A stretch of DNA of 64,000 nt from Qipengyuania flava (GTDB taxonomy: Bacteria; Pseudomonadota; Alphaproteobacteria; Sphingomonadales; Sphingomonadaceae). Below are positions 48,622 through 55,936 of this stretch, piece after piece. The notes below the pieces were generated by a model. The model saw nothing but the letters and a program-made list of their open reading frames with translations. It made no database searches and was not told where the DNA came from. The first letter of the stretch is position 1. The number at the start of each line of letters is the position of its first letter. The stretch covers positions 372,001 through 436,000 of the forward strand of contig NZ_CP080410.1 of the NCBI RefSeq assembly GCF_019448255.1, read 5' to 3'. Made by a program: the position numbers and the translations under genes.

Positions 48622-48810
48622 TCACCTAATCGCCCGTGGCCCCAGCCCGGCGTCATGCACCTGCTGCACCGCCCACAAGTGGGGCTCCACCTCTTCCATC
48701 GGTGCACGGCAGCTGCGGCAGCGGCCCACCTGCATGCCGCCTGCGCGTTTTACGTTCTCGCGATCAACCCGGTGCCTGCCGAATGCGCAGGCAATGCGTC
48801 CCAGTCCCAT
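48622..48810 (-). CDS. Small Cys/His protein (possible zinc ribbon)
   Basis: A 62-residue basic protein (MGLGRIACAFGRHRVDRENV start) with Cys8 and a later CRSC pair (Cys31, Cys34) plus several His, which could form a small zinc site. The ATG at 48810 is preceded by GAGGG at a suitable distance, which supports translation. No known family is recognised with confidence. It lies between the ABC ATPase and nadB genes, opposite in strand to both, with the large inverted repeat just past its stop. Confidence 0.55.
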   Translation of the reverse strand: MGLGRIACAFGRHRVDRENVKRAGGMQVGRCRSCRAPMEEVEPHLWAVQQVHDAGLGPRAIR

Positions 48811-48952
48811 TTTTTGCGACCCTCATTGCGCCCCCGCTTACAAAGGTCCCCTGCTAATCCGGCCGCTAATGCGTTGAGGGAAGAACCTTAACAGCGCTGC
48901 GCCGAGGCGTTCCTTTCTTGCCGCGTGCCGTTTGCATCGGCATGACGCGCGC

Positions 48953-50539
48953 ATGACAGACACTCCCCACGACGTTCTTGTGATCGGATCGGGCGCTGCC
49001 GGCCTTACCGCTGCGCTGGCGCTTGCGGAAACCAAGAAGGTGCTGGTCCTGGCCAAGGGCCGGCTCGACAGTGGATCGACCGCCTGGGCGCAGGGCGGGA
49101 TCGCCGCGGTGCTGGATGCCGGCGACACCTTCGAGAACCATATCCGCGACACCATGGTAGCGGGCGCGGGGCTGAACGATCTGGAGACTGTGGAATTCGT
49201 CATCGAACGCGCCCCGGCCTCGATCGACCGGCTGTGCGAACTGGGCGTTCCTTTCAACCGCGACGAGGGCGACCTCCACCTTACCCGCGAGGGCGGGCAT
49301 TCGCACCGCCGCATTGTCCATGTGAACGATGCGACCGGTTGGGCGGTTCAGGCTGCGCTATTGAAGGCGGCGGAAGAGAACCCCAACATCACCCTGCTGC
49401 CGGGGCAGAGCTGCATCGACCTCGTCACCGGGCGAAACCAAGTCGAATATTCGGGATCGGGCCGGGTCTGGGGCGCCTATGCGCTCGACGAGGAAAGCGG
49501 CAAGGTCGTCACCCACCTGGCGCGGGCCACCGTGCTGGCGGCGGGCGGTGCGGGGCGCGTCTACCTCTTCAGCACCTCGCCGCGCGGCGCGACCGGCGAC
49601 GGGATCGCGATGGCCTGGCGGGCCGGCGCGCGCGTCTCCAATATGGAGATGATGCAGTTCCACCCGACCTGCCTCTACCATCTCGAGGTCAAGAACTTCC
49701 TCATCACCGAAGCCGTGCGCGGCGAGGGCGGGCGCCTGTTCAACCCCGTCACGGGCGAGCGCTACATGGAGAATTACGACCCGGAACGCATGGAGCTCGC
49801 TCCGCGCGATATCGTGGCGCGGGCGAACGATGACCAGATCAAGCGCTACGGCCTCGACTATGTCCATCTCGACATCAGCCACCAGCCGCCCGAGTTCGTG
49901 ATGGAGCATTTCCCCACGATCCACGAAAAGCTGATGGGCCTCGGCATCGACATGACCAAGGGGCCGATTCCCGTGGTGCCGGCGCAGCACTACACCTGCG
50001 GGGGCGTCAAGATCGGGCTGGATGCAAAGACCGACCTGCCGGGCCTGTGGGCGGCGGGCGAATGCACCGAGAGCGGCCTCCACGGCGCGAACCGCCTGGC
50101 GTCCAACAGCCTGCTTGAATGCTTCGTCTTCGGCGAGGCGGCTGCCAAGGACATCCTCGAATGCTGGGACAAGCTCGACGACCCGCCCGAAATCCTGCCG
50201 TGGGATGAAAGCCGCGTGACCGATTCGGATGAAGAAGTGGTCATCAAGCAGAACTGGACCGAGATCCGCCGCTTCATGTGGAACTACGTTGGTATCGTGC
50301 GCACCACCAAGCGGCTGGAGCGCGCGGGCAACCGCATCGAGATGCTGCGCCAGGAGGTCGCCGACTATTACGGCAGCTTCCGCGTCACCACCGACCTCAT
50401 CGAACTGCGCAACCTTCTCGATTGCGCGGGGCTGATCGTGAAAAGCGCGCTCAAGCGCCACGAGAGCCGGGGCCTCCACTTCATCATGGACTATCCCGAA
50501 ACCGATCCCGATCCGCAGGATACGGTGCTCGTGCCCTGA
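48953..50539 (+). CDS. nadB: L-aspartate oxidase
   Basis: FAD enzyme that oxidises L-aspartate to iminoaspartate, the first step of NAD synthesis from aspartate. The 528-residue product has the FAD loop VIGSGAAGLTAALAL, DSGSTAWAQGGIAAVL, the substrate region EGGHSHRRIVH, MMQFHPTCLY, TEAVRGEGG and the C-terminal FAD-contact segment WAAGECTESGLHGANRLASN. A helical C-terminal domain completes it. Start at MTDTPHD; an earlier TTG would add seven residues without family match. nadA and nadC are not adjacent. A strong hairpin follows the stop. Confidence 0.97.
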   Translation: MTDTPHDVLVIGSGAAGLTAALALAETKKVLVLAKGRLDSGSTAWAQGGIAAVLDAGDTFENHIRDTMVAGAGLNDLETVEFVIERAPASIDRLCELGVPFNRDEGDLHLTREGGHSHRRIVHVNDATGWAVQAALLKAAEENPNITLLPGQSCIDLVTGRNQVEYSGSGRVWGAYALDEESGKVVTHLARATVLAAGGAGRVYLFSTSPRGATGDGIAMAWRAGARVSNMEMMQFHPTCLYHLEVKNFLITEAVRGEGGRLFNPVTGERYMENYDPERMELAPRDIVARANDDQIKRYGLDYVHLDISHQPPEFVMEHFPTIHEKLMGLGIDMTKGPIPVVPAQHYTCGGVKIGLDAKTDLPGLWAAGECTESGLHGANRLASNSLLECFVFGEAAAKDILECWDKLDDPPEILPWDESRVTDSDEEVVIKQNWTEIRRFMWNYVGIVRTTKRLERAGNRIEMLRQEVADYYGSFRVTTDLIELRNLLDCAGLIVKSALKRHESRGLHFIMDYPETDPDPQDTVLVP

Positions 50540-50549
50540 TACGCGGAAG

Positions 50550-50582
50550 ACCGGCCGCAGCGCTGCGATCGCTGCGGCCGGT
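50550..50582. terminator. 13-bp hairpin between nadB and the small peptide gene
   Basis: ACCGGCCGCAGCG (50550-50562) pairs perfectly with CGCTGCGGCCGGT (50570-50582) around a 7-base loop. It lies 10 bases past the nadB stop and 21 bases past the stop of the convergent peptide gene, so it probably ends both transcripts, although no T-run is present. Confidence 0.7.
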
Positions 50583-50603
50583 CCCCGATCCCGAGCTCTG
50601 AAA

Positions 50604-50849
50604 TCAGAACTTCAGGATGTCGGGAGTCGGGAAGGGGTCGGGCATGACCGCGCCGTCGGTCATCCAGTCGTCGCCATCGTCGCTATCGTCACCGCCGATC
50701 GTGGTTACGATGTCGATGCCGCCGGCCACCGCGTCGAGCGCGGGGTCTTCGATCGTCTGGATGCGGGCCTTGGCTTCGTCGGCAGCCTGCTGGATGGCGG
50801 CGGAAAGATCGGCTGCGCCGAGACGCCCCGCCTTGGTCTTGATGGTCAT
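50604..50849 (-). CDS. Small peptide with double-glycine leader-like motif (possible RiPP precursor)
   Basis: An 81-residue peptide. Residues 1-42 are helical and charged (LSAAIQQAADEAKARIQTIE) and end DPALDAVAGG, with Gly43-Gly44. This looks like the LxxVxGG leader end of double-glycine RiPP precursors and bacteriocins. The remaining 37 residues are very acidic and Cys-free (GGDDSDDGDDWMTDG), then Pro-rich (MPDPFPTPDILKF). Start at MTIKTKAG is supported by AAAGGA; the longer frame overlaps the upstream gene. It sits 31 bases downstream of a Cys-rich protein gene, likely its operon partner. No maturase or exporter is adjacent, so the peptide could be simply an acidic protein. Confidence 0.7.
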   Translation of the reverse strand: MTIKTKAGRLGAADLSAAIQQAADEAKARIQTIEDPALDAVAGGIDIVTTIGGDDSDDGDDWMTDGAVMPDPFPTPDILKF

Positions 50850-50880
50850 GGTTTCGTGTCCTTTCAAACGGTCCCGGGCA

Positions 50881-51342
50881 TCAAGGCGAAACCGTTTCCC
50901 CGCCGGCCGGGGCGGCAGGGGACGGAACCGAATGGACATGCCGCGACACGGCCTCGCTCTTGTGGCGGCGTGTCGTCACCTGCGGGCAGCGCAGGCAGCT
51001 TGCGACGCCGTTCTCGGCGAACCAGCGGCAAGTCGAGCGCAAGGTGCAGGCGGGCGCGACATCGACGACGGGCGAGAGCCGCTTGAGGATTTCCTTGCCG
51101 AGGCCGCAGCCGCCGTCCTTCCACTGGCCGCAGCCCTTGTTGTGGCAGGGAGCGGAAAAACGCAGCGCATGGCCGGGGTCGACGCCCAGCGCTTCGGCGT
51201 CGAAATCCTCCGGCACGTCCGCCGCTTTTTCGAGATAGGAGACGCGCGCTTCGCCTCCCTCATCGAGGACCACGCCCAGCAGCTTTGCCTCGGCATGGCT
51301 GTGCGAAGCGCTGGGGCAATCGAGCTCGCTGCGGTCTGTCAT
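50881..51342 (-). CDS. Cys-rich putative metal-binding protein
   Basis: A 153-residue soluble protein with eight Cys and several His. Cys spacings include C-x4-C-x7-C (CHNKGCGQWKDGGC) and C-x5-C-x10-C-x2-C (CTLRSTC then SCLRC), which suggests an iron-sulfur or zinc site. The N-terminal ~60 residues are a small acidic domain; the C-terminal ~30 are polar. No family is recognised. It is upstream of, and probably co-transcribed with, the double-glycine-type small peptide gene, so a maturation or binding role for that peptide is a hypothesis worth testing. Confidence 0.72.
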   Translation of the reverse strand: MTDRSELDCPSASHSHAEAKLLGVVLDEGGEARVSYLEKAADVPEDFDAEALGVDPGHALRFSAPCHNKGCGQWKDGGCGLGKEILKRLSPVVDVAPACTLRSTCRWFAENGVASCLRCPQVTTRRHKSEAVSRHVHSVPSPAAPAGGETVSP

Positions 51343-51442
51343 CGGTCCTGCTCCCGTCGAATTCGTGACGGGTCAGGACTACGAAAAAGGGCTGCCTCGC
51401 CCCATCGGCCGGGCGTGCTAGTGCGTGTGTGCTAGGCGCGGC

Positions 51443-51778
51443 TCAGGCGCCGGAGCTATCCCAATTGCCGGCCGCCCAGTCGCCGCGCAGCGCCCAATCG
51501 TCGAGCGCGAAATGGCGCACGATGGACGGCGCGATCGGTTCAAGGAAGAAGACGCCGATGCTCTCGCCAAGCTGCCAGGCGACTTCGCCGGTGATGACCT
51601 GGCCGGGAAGCAGCACCAGCTCGACCGGTGCGCCGACATCGGCCACCAGGTCGCGGCATTCGATCATGCAGCCCGAGGGCGAGAGGTTGCGCATCAGGCA
51701 GCGCAGGCCCGTGCCGGCAATGTTCACCCGGACGGTGTCCTGCGTGGTACGGCGCTGCTCGCGCCTGCGCTCGGTCAT
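51443..51778 (-). CDS. PilZ domain protein
   Basis: A 111-residue single-domain PilZ protein, a receptor fold for cyclic di-GMP. The binding motifs are present: RRREQRR near the N-terminus (RxxxR) and NLSPSG (the D/NxSxxG motif), followed by beta strands (VELVLLPGQVITGEVAWQLG). The short C-terminal tail is Trp-rich (LDDWALRGDWAAGNW). Target unknown. A diguanylate cyclase gene is 4 kb away (55.9 kb), but no direct link is visible. Confidence 0.88.
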   Translation of the reverse strand: MTERRREQRRTTQDTVRVNIAGTGLRCLMRNLSPSGCMIECRDLVADVGAPVELVLLPGQVITGEVAWQLGESIGVFFLEPIAPSIVRHFALDDWALRGDWAAGNWDSSGA

Positions 51779-51989
51779 GGGGCGAATCCTGTCATTGCCG
51801 GTCCCTGCTCGCCCTGCAGGATGACTCGGAGCGCCGGGCCGCGCTTGTATACGACCGACAGAATTGGCCCTGCGTTAAGGCGATCCTAACCATGATCGCC
51901 GCCCGGACGGCATTAGCCATGGACAATGCCGCGCGATTCCGGTGAATTCGTGTCAACAGAAAGACAGACAAGACAAGGGGGAGTACCCA

Positions 51990-52880
51990 ATGCCCAAGGC
52001 TACCGCGAACGGGATCGAGCTGCACTACGAAGAGCACGGCGATCCTTCGCATCCGCCCATGCTGCTGATCATGGGCTTCGGCGCGCAATTGACCTTGTGG
52101 CCGGACGAGCTGGTCGAGGAGCTGGCCGGGCACGGTTTTCGGGTGATCCGCTACGACAACCGCGATATCGGGCTGAGCCACAAGTTCGACGGCGTGAAGG
52201 CGCCGGGCATCATCAAGATGACCCTTCTGTCGAAGATCGGGCTGACCCCCAAGGTGCCCTACACGCTGGGCGATATGGCCGATGACGGTGCCGGACTGCT
52301 CGATGCGCTGGGTATCGAGAAGGCGCATATCGTGGGCGCCAGCATGGGCGGCATGATCGCGCAGCACTTCGCCTCGCGTCATGCGCACAAGACGCTGTCG
52401 CTGACCTCGATCTTTTCGACCACCGGCAACCCCAAGCTCCCGCCCGCCAAACCCGAAGCGATGAAGGCACTGATCACGCGGCCCAAGAGCATGGAGGAAG
52501 ACGTGCTGGTGGAACACGGCATGATGCTTGCCCGCACGATCGGCTCGCCCGGCTATCCTACCGAGGAAAACCGGCTGCGCGAACGCACCCGCGCCAGCGT
52601 GCAGCGCAGCGTCTACCCGCAGGGGCCGACGCGGCACCTTTCGGCGATCGTCGCCGATGGCGATCGCCGTCCGATGCTTAAGGACATCGCGGTGCCCACG
52701 CTGGTGCTGCATGGCGAGGACGACCCGCTGGTGCCTTGCGAAGGCGGCCGCGATACGGCGGCGAGCATTCCCGGCGCGCAGCTCAAGACCATCCCTGGCT
52801 GGGGGCACGACCTCCCGCTCGAGCTGGTCGACGAGGTGGCCGGAGCCATCGCCCAGCACGCCAAGGCCAGCGCCTCCTAG
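51990..52880 (+). CDS. Alpha/beta hydrolase
   Basis: A 296-residue alpha/beta-hydrolase with LIMGFGAQLTLWPDELVEEL at the oxyanion region, the nucleophile elbow GASMGG in IVGASMGGMIAQHFASRH, the acid in LHGEDDPLVP and the His in PGWGHDLPLE. The residues resemble the esterase/haloperoxidase-like group; the substrate is unknown. Start at MPKATANG because AAGGGGGA lies at the right spacing; a frame extending upstream is not conserved-looking. Its TAG shares a CTAG with the convergent small gene. Confidence 0.92.
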   Translation: MPKATANGIELHYEEHGDPSHPPMLLIMGFGAQLTLWPDELVEELAGHGFRVIRYDNRDIGLSHKFDGVKAPGIIKMTLLSKIGLTPKVPYTLGDMADDGAGLLDALGIEKAHIVGASMGGMIAQHFASRHAHKTLSLTSIFSTTGNPKLPPAKPEAMKALITRPKSMEEDVLVEHGMMLARTIGSPGYPTEENRLRERTRASVQRSVYPQGPTRHLSAIVADGDRRPMLKDIAVPTLVLHGEDDPLVPCEGGRDTAASIPGAQLKTIPGWGHDLPLELVDEVAGAIAQHAKASAS

Positions 52881-53119
52881 TCTGGGGGAAGTTCGCCGAG
52901 CTGCTTGCGTCGCTCGATTACCTTGGGGTTGAGATAACCCCACCAGGCGGCGTTGGCGGCAACCGAGCTCCAGAAATAGCCGTCCTTCACCCATTGAGGG
53001 ATCTCGGGCGGGTCGAGGAAGCCTGCATAGACCGCGCAGCCGGTCCAGAACCACATGCCCGCGACCACAGCGAACGGCGTGCGACAGCGCGCTGCGATGT
53101 CGACGATCCGGTTCACCAT
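52877..53119 (-). CDS. Small membrane-associated protein
   Basis: An 80-residue unknown protein with one hydrophobic segment (residues ~15-35, TPFAVVAGMWFWTGCAVYAG) and an amphipathic tail containing several Trp and a PKVIERRKQLGELPPD end. The start at MVNRIVDI has a strong GGAGGAAG site ahead of it. The gene is convergent with the alpha/beta hydrolase and heads away from nrdA. No family is recognised. Confidence 0.72.
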   Translation of the reverse strand: MVNRIVDIAARCRTPFAVVAGMWFWTGCAVYAGFLDPPEIPQWVKDGYFWSSVAANAAWWGYLNPKVIERRKQLGELPPD

Positions 53120-53353
53120 TCTCGCTTCCTCCGCAGCCCGGACCTGCTTGCCCGGATTCGAATATTGCGTGCGCGGATTCGGATGATTCACAAGCTGCGT
53201 CGATCGTTTTTGCCCGCAAAATTTTTTTCACGGATTCATTTTGTGTCTTGCGCAGCCGCAAACCCAAGGATTGTCCACGCGTCGCTGCGTTGCAGCAACA
53301 TAGGACACCCCGCGATCCGGGCGGTTTGGCGCATTAAAACTTCCTTCACCCTC

Positions 53354-53389
53354 TTGCGTGCGAGTCCCGCCTGATTCAGTATCTAGTGG
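53354..53389 (+). promoter_or_regulatory. Putative nrdA promoter and NrdR-like box
   Basis: TTGCGT (53354-53359) could be a -35 element. CTGATTCAGTATCTAGTGG (53371-53389) matches the nrdB upstream element closely and overlaps the -10 position. The palindromic core resembles NrdR boxes, which switch ribonucleotide reductase genes with ATP/dATP levels. It lies 227 bases before the nrdA start. Confidence 0.55.
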
Positions 53390-53615
53390 TCGGGCTACCG
53401 GGGGTACCCACAAGACCTAGCGATTGCCGCCTCACTCCCCATATAGGGGGCGAGGCGTTTTGACGCCGGGCCTGTGGGGAAAAAGGGGATAAGTTTTCAC
53501 CCCGGGCGCACACAAAATTGCTAGGCGGGAGAGCGTTCTCGCCGACTCGAACACAAGCGGAACGCGGGCCCTTTCCAAGCGGGCGAACGCGGCAAACAGG
53601 ACGGCGGGGCACACG
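53390..53615 (+). other. Long 5' leader of nrdA
   Basis: About 220 bases separate the putative nrdA promoter from its ATG, and the whole gap from the small gene at 52.9-53.1 kb to nrdA is 496 bases. The leader contains GGGGATAAG (53485-53493), the reverse complement of CTTATCCCC found upstream of nrdB, and a short palindrome TACCGGGGGTA. No open frame or known riboswitch fold is recognised. Confidence 0.4.
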
Positions 53616-55628
53616 ATGGATTTCAAGAGCGGGGACGACACGGCGATGGCACTGGATCTGGATACGCAGGACACCGTCGAGGAACCCACCACCAAGAAGA
53701 AAGCGGTTTCCATGGACACGACCGACAAGGGCAGCGACGAACTGGTCCAGGAAGCGGCTGGCGAAGCGCTTGCAGGGGCTGTGGCTGCGGCTGCCAAGGC
53801 GTCGGGCGATGACAGCAAGAAGGTGCTTGATCGCCGGTTCGACGTGAAGATCGACGAGAGCCGCGACGCGCTGCTGACCGAATTCGGCAAGGAAACGCTG
53901 GAAGACCGCTACCTGCTTCCGGGCGAGAAGTATCAGGACCTGTTCGCGCGCGTCGCCGATTACTTCGCCGACGACCAGGAGCACGCGCAGCGTCTCTACG
54001 ACTACATTTCGAACCTGTGGTTCATGCCGGCAACGCCGGTGCTGTCGAACGGCGGCACGACGCGCGGCCTGCCGATCTCGTGCTACCTCAACTCGGTGTC
54101 CGACAGCCTCGACGGCATCGTCAACACCTGGAACGAGAACGTCTGGCTCGCCTCCAAGGGCGGCGGCATCGGCACCTATTGGGGCAATGTTCGCGGCATC
54201 GGCGAGCCGGTCGGCCTCAACGGCAAGACCAGCGGCATCATTCCCTTCGTGCGCGTGATGGACAGCCTGACGCTGGCCATCAGCCAGGGTTCGCTGCGCC
54301 GCGGTTCGGCGGCCTGCTACATCGACATCACCCACCCGGAAATCGAAGAGTTCCTCGAGATCCGTAAGCCTTCGGGCGACTTCAACCGCAAGGCGCTGAA
54401 CCTGCACCACGGCGTGCTGGTCACCGACGCTTTCATGGAAGCGGTGCGCGCCGGTGAGGAATTCGATCTCGTCAGCCCGAAGGACGGCTCGGTCCGCAAG
54501 ACCGTGGACGCGCGTTCGCTGTTCCAGAAGCTCGTTGAAACCCGCCTTGCCACGGGCGAGCCCTACATCGTGTTCTCCGACACGGTGAACCGCATGATGC
54601 CCAAGCATCACCGCGAACTGGGCCTCAAGGTCTCGACCTCGAACCTGTGCGCGGAAATCACCCTGCCGACGGGCATCGACCACCTCGGCAACGACCGTAC
54701 GGCGGTGTGCTGCCTGTCCTCGCTCAACCTCGAAAAGTGGGACGAGTGGAACGGCGAGAAGCAGTTCATCGAGGACGTCATGCGCTTCCTCGACAACGTC
54801 CTGCAGGACTATATCGACCGCGCGCCCGACGAGATGGCTCGTGCGAAGTATTCCGCCATGCGCGAACGCAGCGTCGGCATGGGTGTGATGGGCTTCCACT
54901 CCTTCCTCCAGATGAAGGGCATCGGCTTCGAAAGCCCGATGGCGAAGGTCTGGAACCTGAAGATGTTCAAGCACATCAGCGGCAAGGCCGAGGAAGCCTC
55001 GCTGGTGCTCGCCCAGGAACGCGGTGCCTGCCCGGATGCCGAAGAAATGGGCGCGATGGAGCGCTTCAGCTGCAAGATGGCGATCGCGCCGACCGCGTCG
55101 ATCAGCATCATCTGCGGCGGCACCAGCGCCTGCATCGAGCCGATCCCAGCGAACATCTACACGCACAAGACGCTGTCGGGCAGCTTCATCGTCAAGAATC
55201 CCTATCTTGAGAAGATCCTCGACAAGAAGAGCAAGAACTCGACCAATGTCTGGAACTCGATCCTGGAAAAGGGCGGCAGCGTCCAGCACCTCGATTTCCT
55301 GACGCCGGAAGAAAAGGCCGCGTTCAAGACCAGCTTCGAAATCGACCAGCGCTGGCTGCTCGAATTCGCCGCCGACCGCGCGCCCTATATCGACCAGGCC
55401 CAGTCGCTGAACCTGTTCATCCCGGCCGATGTCGACAAGTGGGACCTCATGATGCTGCACTTCCAGGCGTGGGAGAAGGGCATCAAGTCGCTCTACTACC
55501 TCCGCTCGAAGTCGGTGCAGCGCGCAGGCTTTGCCGGCGGCGTGGAAGCGGACAACACCGCCGATGCGGCCAAGTACGAGCTGGCCGCCGAGCAGACCGA
55601 CTACGAGGAATGCCTCGCCTGCCAGTGA
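53616..55628 (+). CDS. nrdA: Ribonucleoside-diphosphate reductase alpha subunit (class I)
   Basis: Catalytic subunit that reduces ribonucleotides to deoxyribonucleotides with NrdB. The 670-residue product has the class I core: PATPVLSNGGTTRGLPISCY, NVWLASKGGGIGTYWGNVRG, an active-site NLCAEI Cys, and ERSVGMGVMGFHSFLQMKG. The C-terminal redox pair is CLAC in YEECLACQ. Residues 1-85 are low-complexity and acidic (KKKAVSMDTTDKGSDELVQE); no ATP-cone, the usual dATP sensor, is recognised. Start ATG 53616. The stop lies within the start of a small membrane gene (GTGA), and an intrinsic terminator follows 22 bases later. Confidence 0.96.
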   Translation: MDFKSGDDTAMALDLDTQDTVEEPTTKKKAVSMDTTDKGSDELVQEAAGEALAGAVAAAAKASGDDSKKVLDRRFDVKIDESRDALLTEFGKETLEDRYLLPGEKYQDLFARVADYFADDQEHAQRLYDYISNLWFMPATPVLSNGGTTRGLPISCYLNSVSDSLDGIVNTWNENVWLASKGGGIGTYWGNVRGIGEPVGLNGKTSGIIPFVRVMDSLTLAISQGSLRRGSAACYIDITHPEIEEFLEIRKPSGDFNRKALNLHHGVLVTDAFMEAVRAGEEFDLVSPKDGSVRKTVDARSLFQKLVETRLATGEPYIVFSDTVNRMMPKHHRELGLKVSTSNLCAEITLPTGIDHLGNDRTAVCCLSSLNLEKWDEWNGEKQFIEDVMRFLDNVLQDYIDRAPDEMARAKYSAMRERSVGMGVMGFHSFLQMKGIGFESPMAKVWNLKMFKHISGKAEEASLVLAQERGACPDAEEMGAMERFSCKMAIAPTASISIICGGTSACIEPIPANIYTHKTLSGSFIVKNPYLEKILDKKSKNSTNVWNSILEKGGSVQHLDFLTPEEKAAFKTSFEIDQRWLLEFAADRAPYIDQAQSLNLFIPADVDKWDLMMLHFQAWEKGIKSLYYLRSKSVQRAGFAGGVEADNTADAAKYELAAEQTDYEECLACQ

Positions 55629-55936
55629 CGCCCGCCAAACCCAGTTCCAAAAAGCCGAGGCCGCCGACCATCAGGGTCGGCGGCCTCGAGCTTTTGGTGG
55701 CCATAGCGGTGCTGATTGCATGGCTGGCCGGTGTGGGGATCGTCGCACAGACCTTGCTGGTCGATGTCGGCTGTCTCGATATGCGCGCATCCTGGCGCGG
55801 CGAGGTCGGGGAGATGGTGATCTGTGCGCTGGCGGCAGGGCCGGAAGGCTGGCTCTTCTTGCTATATGTCGCAATCGTCCCGGTCGCGACCGGGGTGTGG
55901 CTGCGGCGAAAATTATCGAGCGCGCTGAAGCGCTAG
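55625..55936 (+). CDS. Small two-helix membrane protein after nrdA
   Basis: A 103-residue unknown protein. After a basic N-terminus (KPSSKKPRPPTIRV), two hydrophobic stretches (LLVAIAVLIAWLAGVGIVAQ and WLFLLYVAIVPVATGVWL) suggest a small inner-membrane protein. GTG 55625 overlaps the nrdA stop (GTGA). Its TAG shares a CTAG with the convergent diguanylate cyclase stop, which supports it as a real gene. However, the nrdA terminator sits inside its first 25 codons; if that works, the gene is expressed only through read-through or from a later start (TTG 55694 or GTG 55697). Confidence 0.6.
   Translation: MTPAKPSSKKPRPPTIRVGGLELLVAIAVLIAWLAGVGIVAQTLLVDVGCLDMRASWRGEVGEMVICALAAGPEGWLFLLYVAIVPVATGVWLRRKLSSALKR
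55650..55695. terminator. Strong intrinsic terminator after nrdA, inside the next reading frame
   Basis: CGAGGCCGCCGACC (55656-55669) pairs with GGTCGGCGGCCTCG (55675-55688) in a 14-bp stem, extended by AAAAGC/GCTTTT with one bulged A, around a 5-base loop. TTTT (55692-55695) closes the plus-strand side, and AAAA (55650-55653) gives the same on the minus strand, so it could work both ways. It lies within codons ~9-24 of the small membrane gene at 55625. Confidence 0.85.

Noticed and set aside
53390-53615. Cobalamin or other known riboswitch before nrdA
   Set aside because: No B12-box-like segment or known aptamer core was recognised in the leader.
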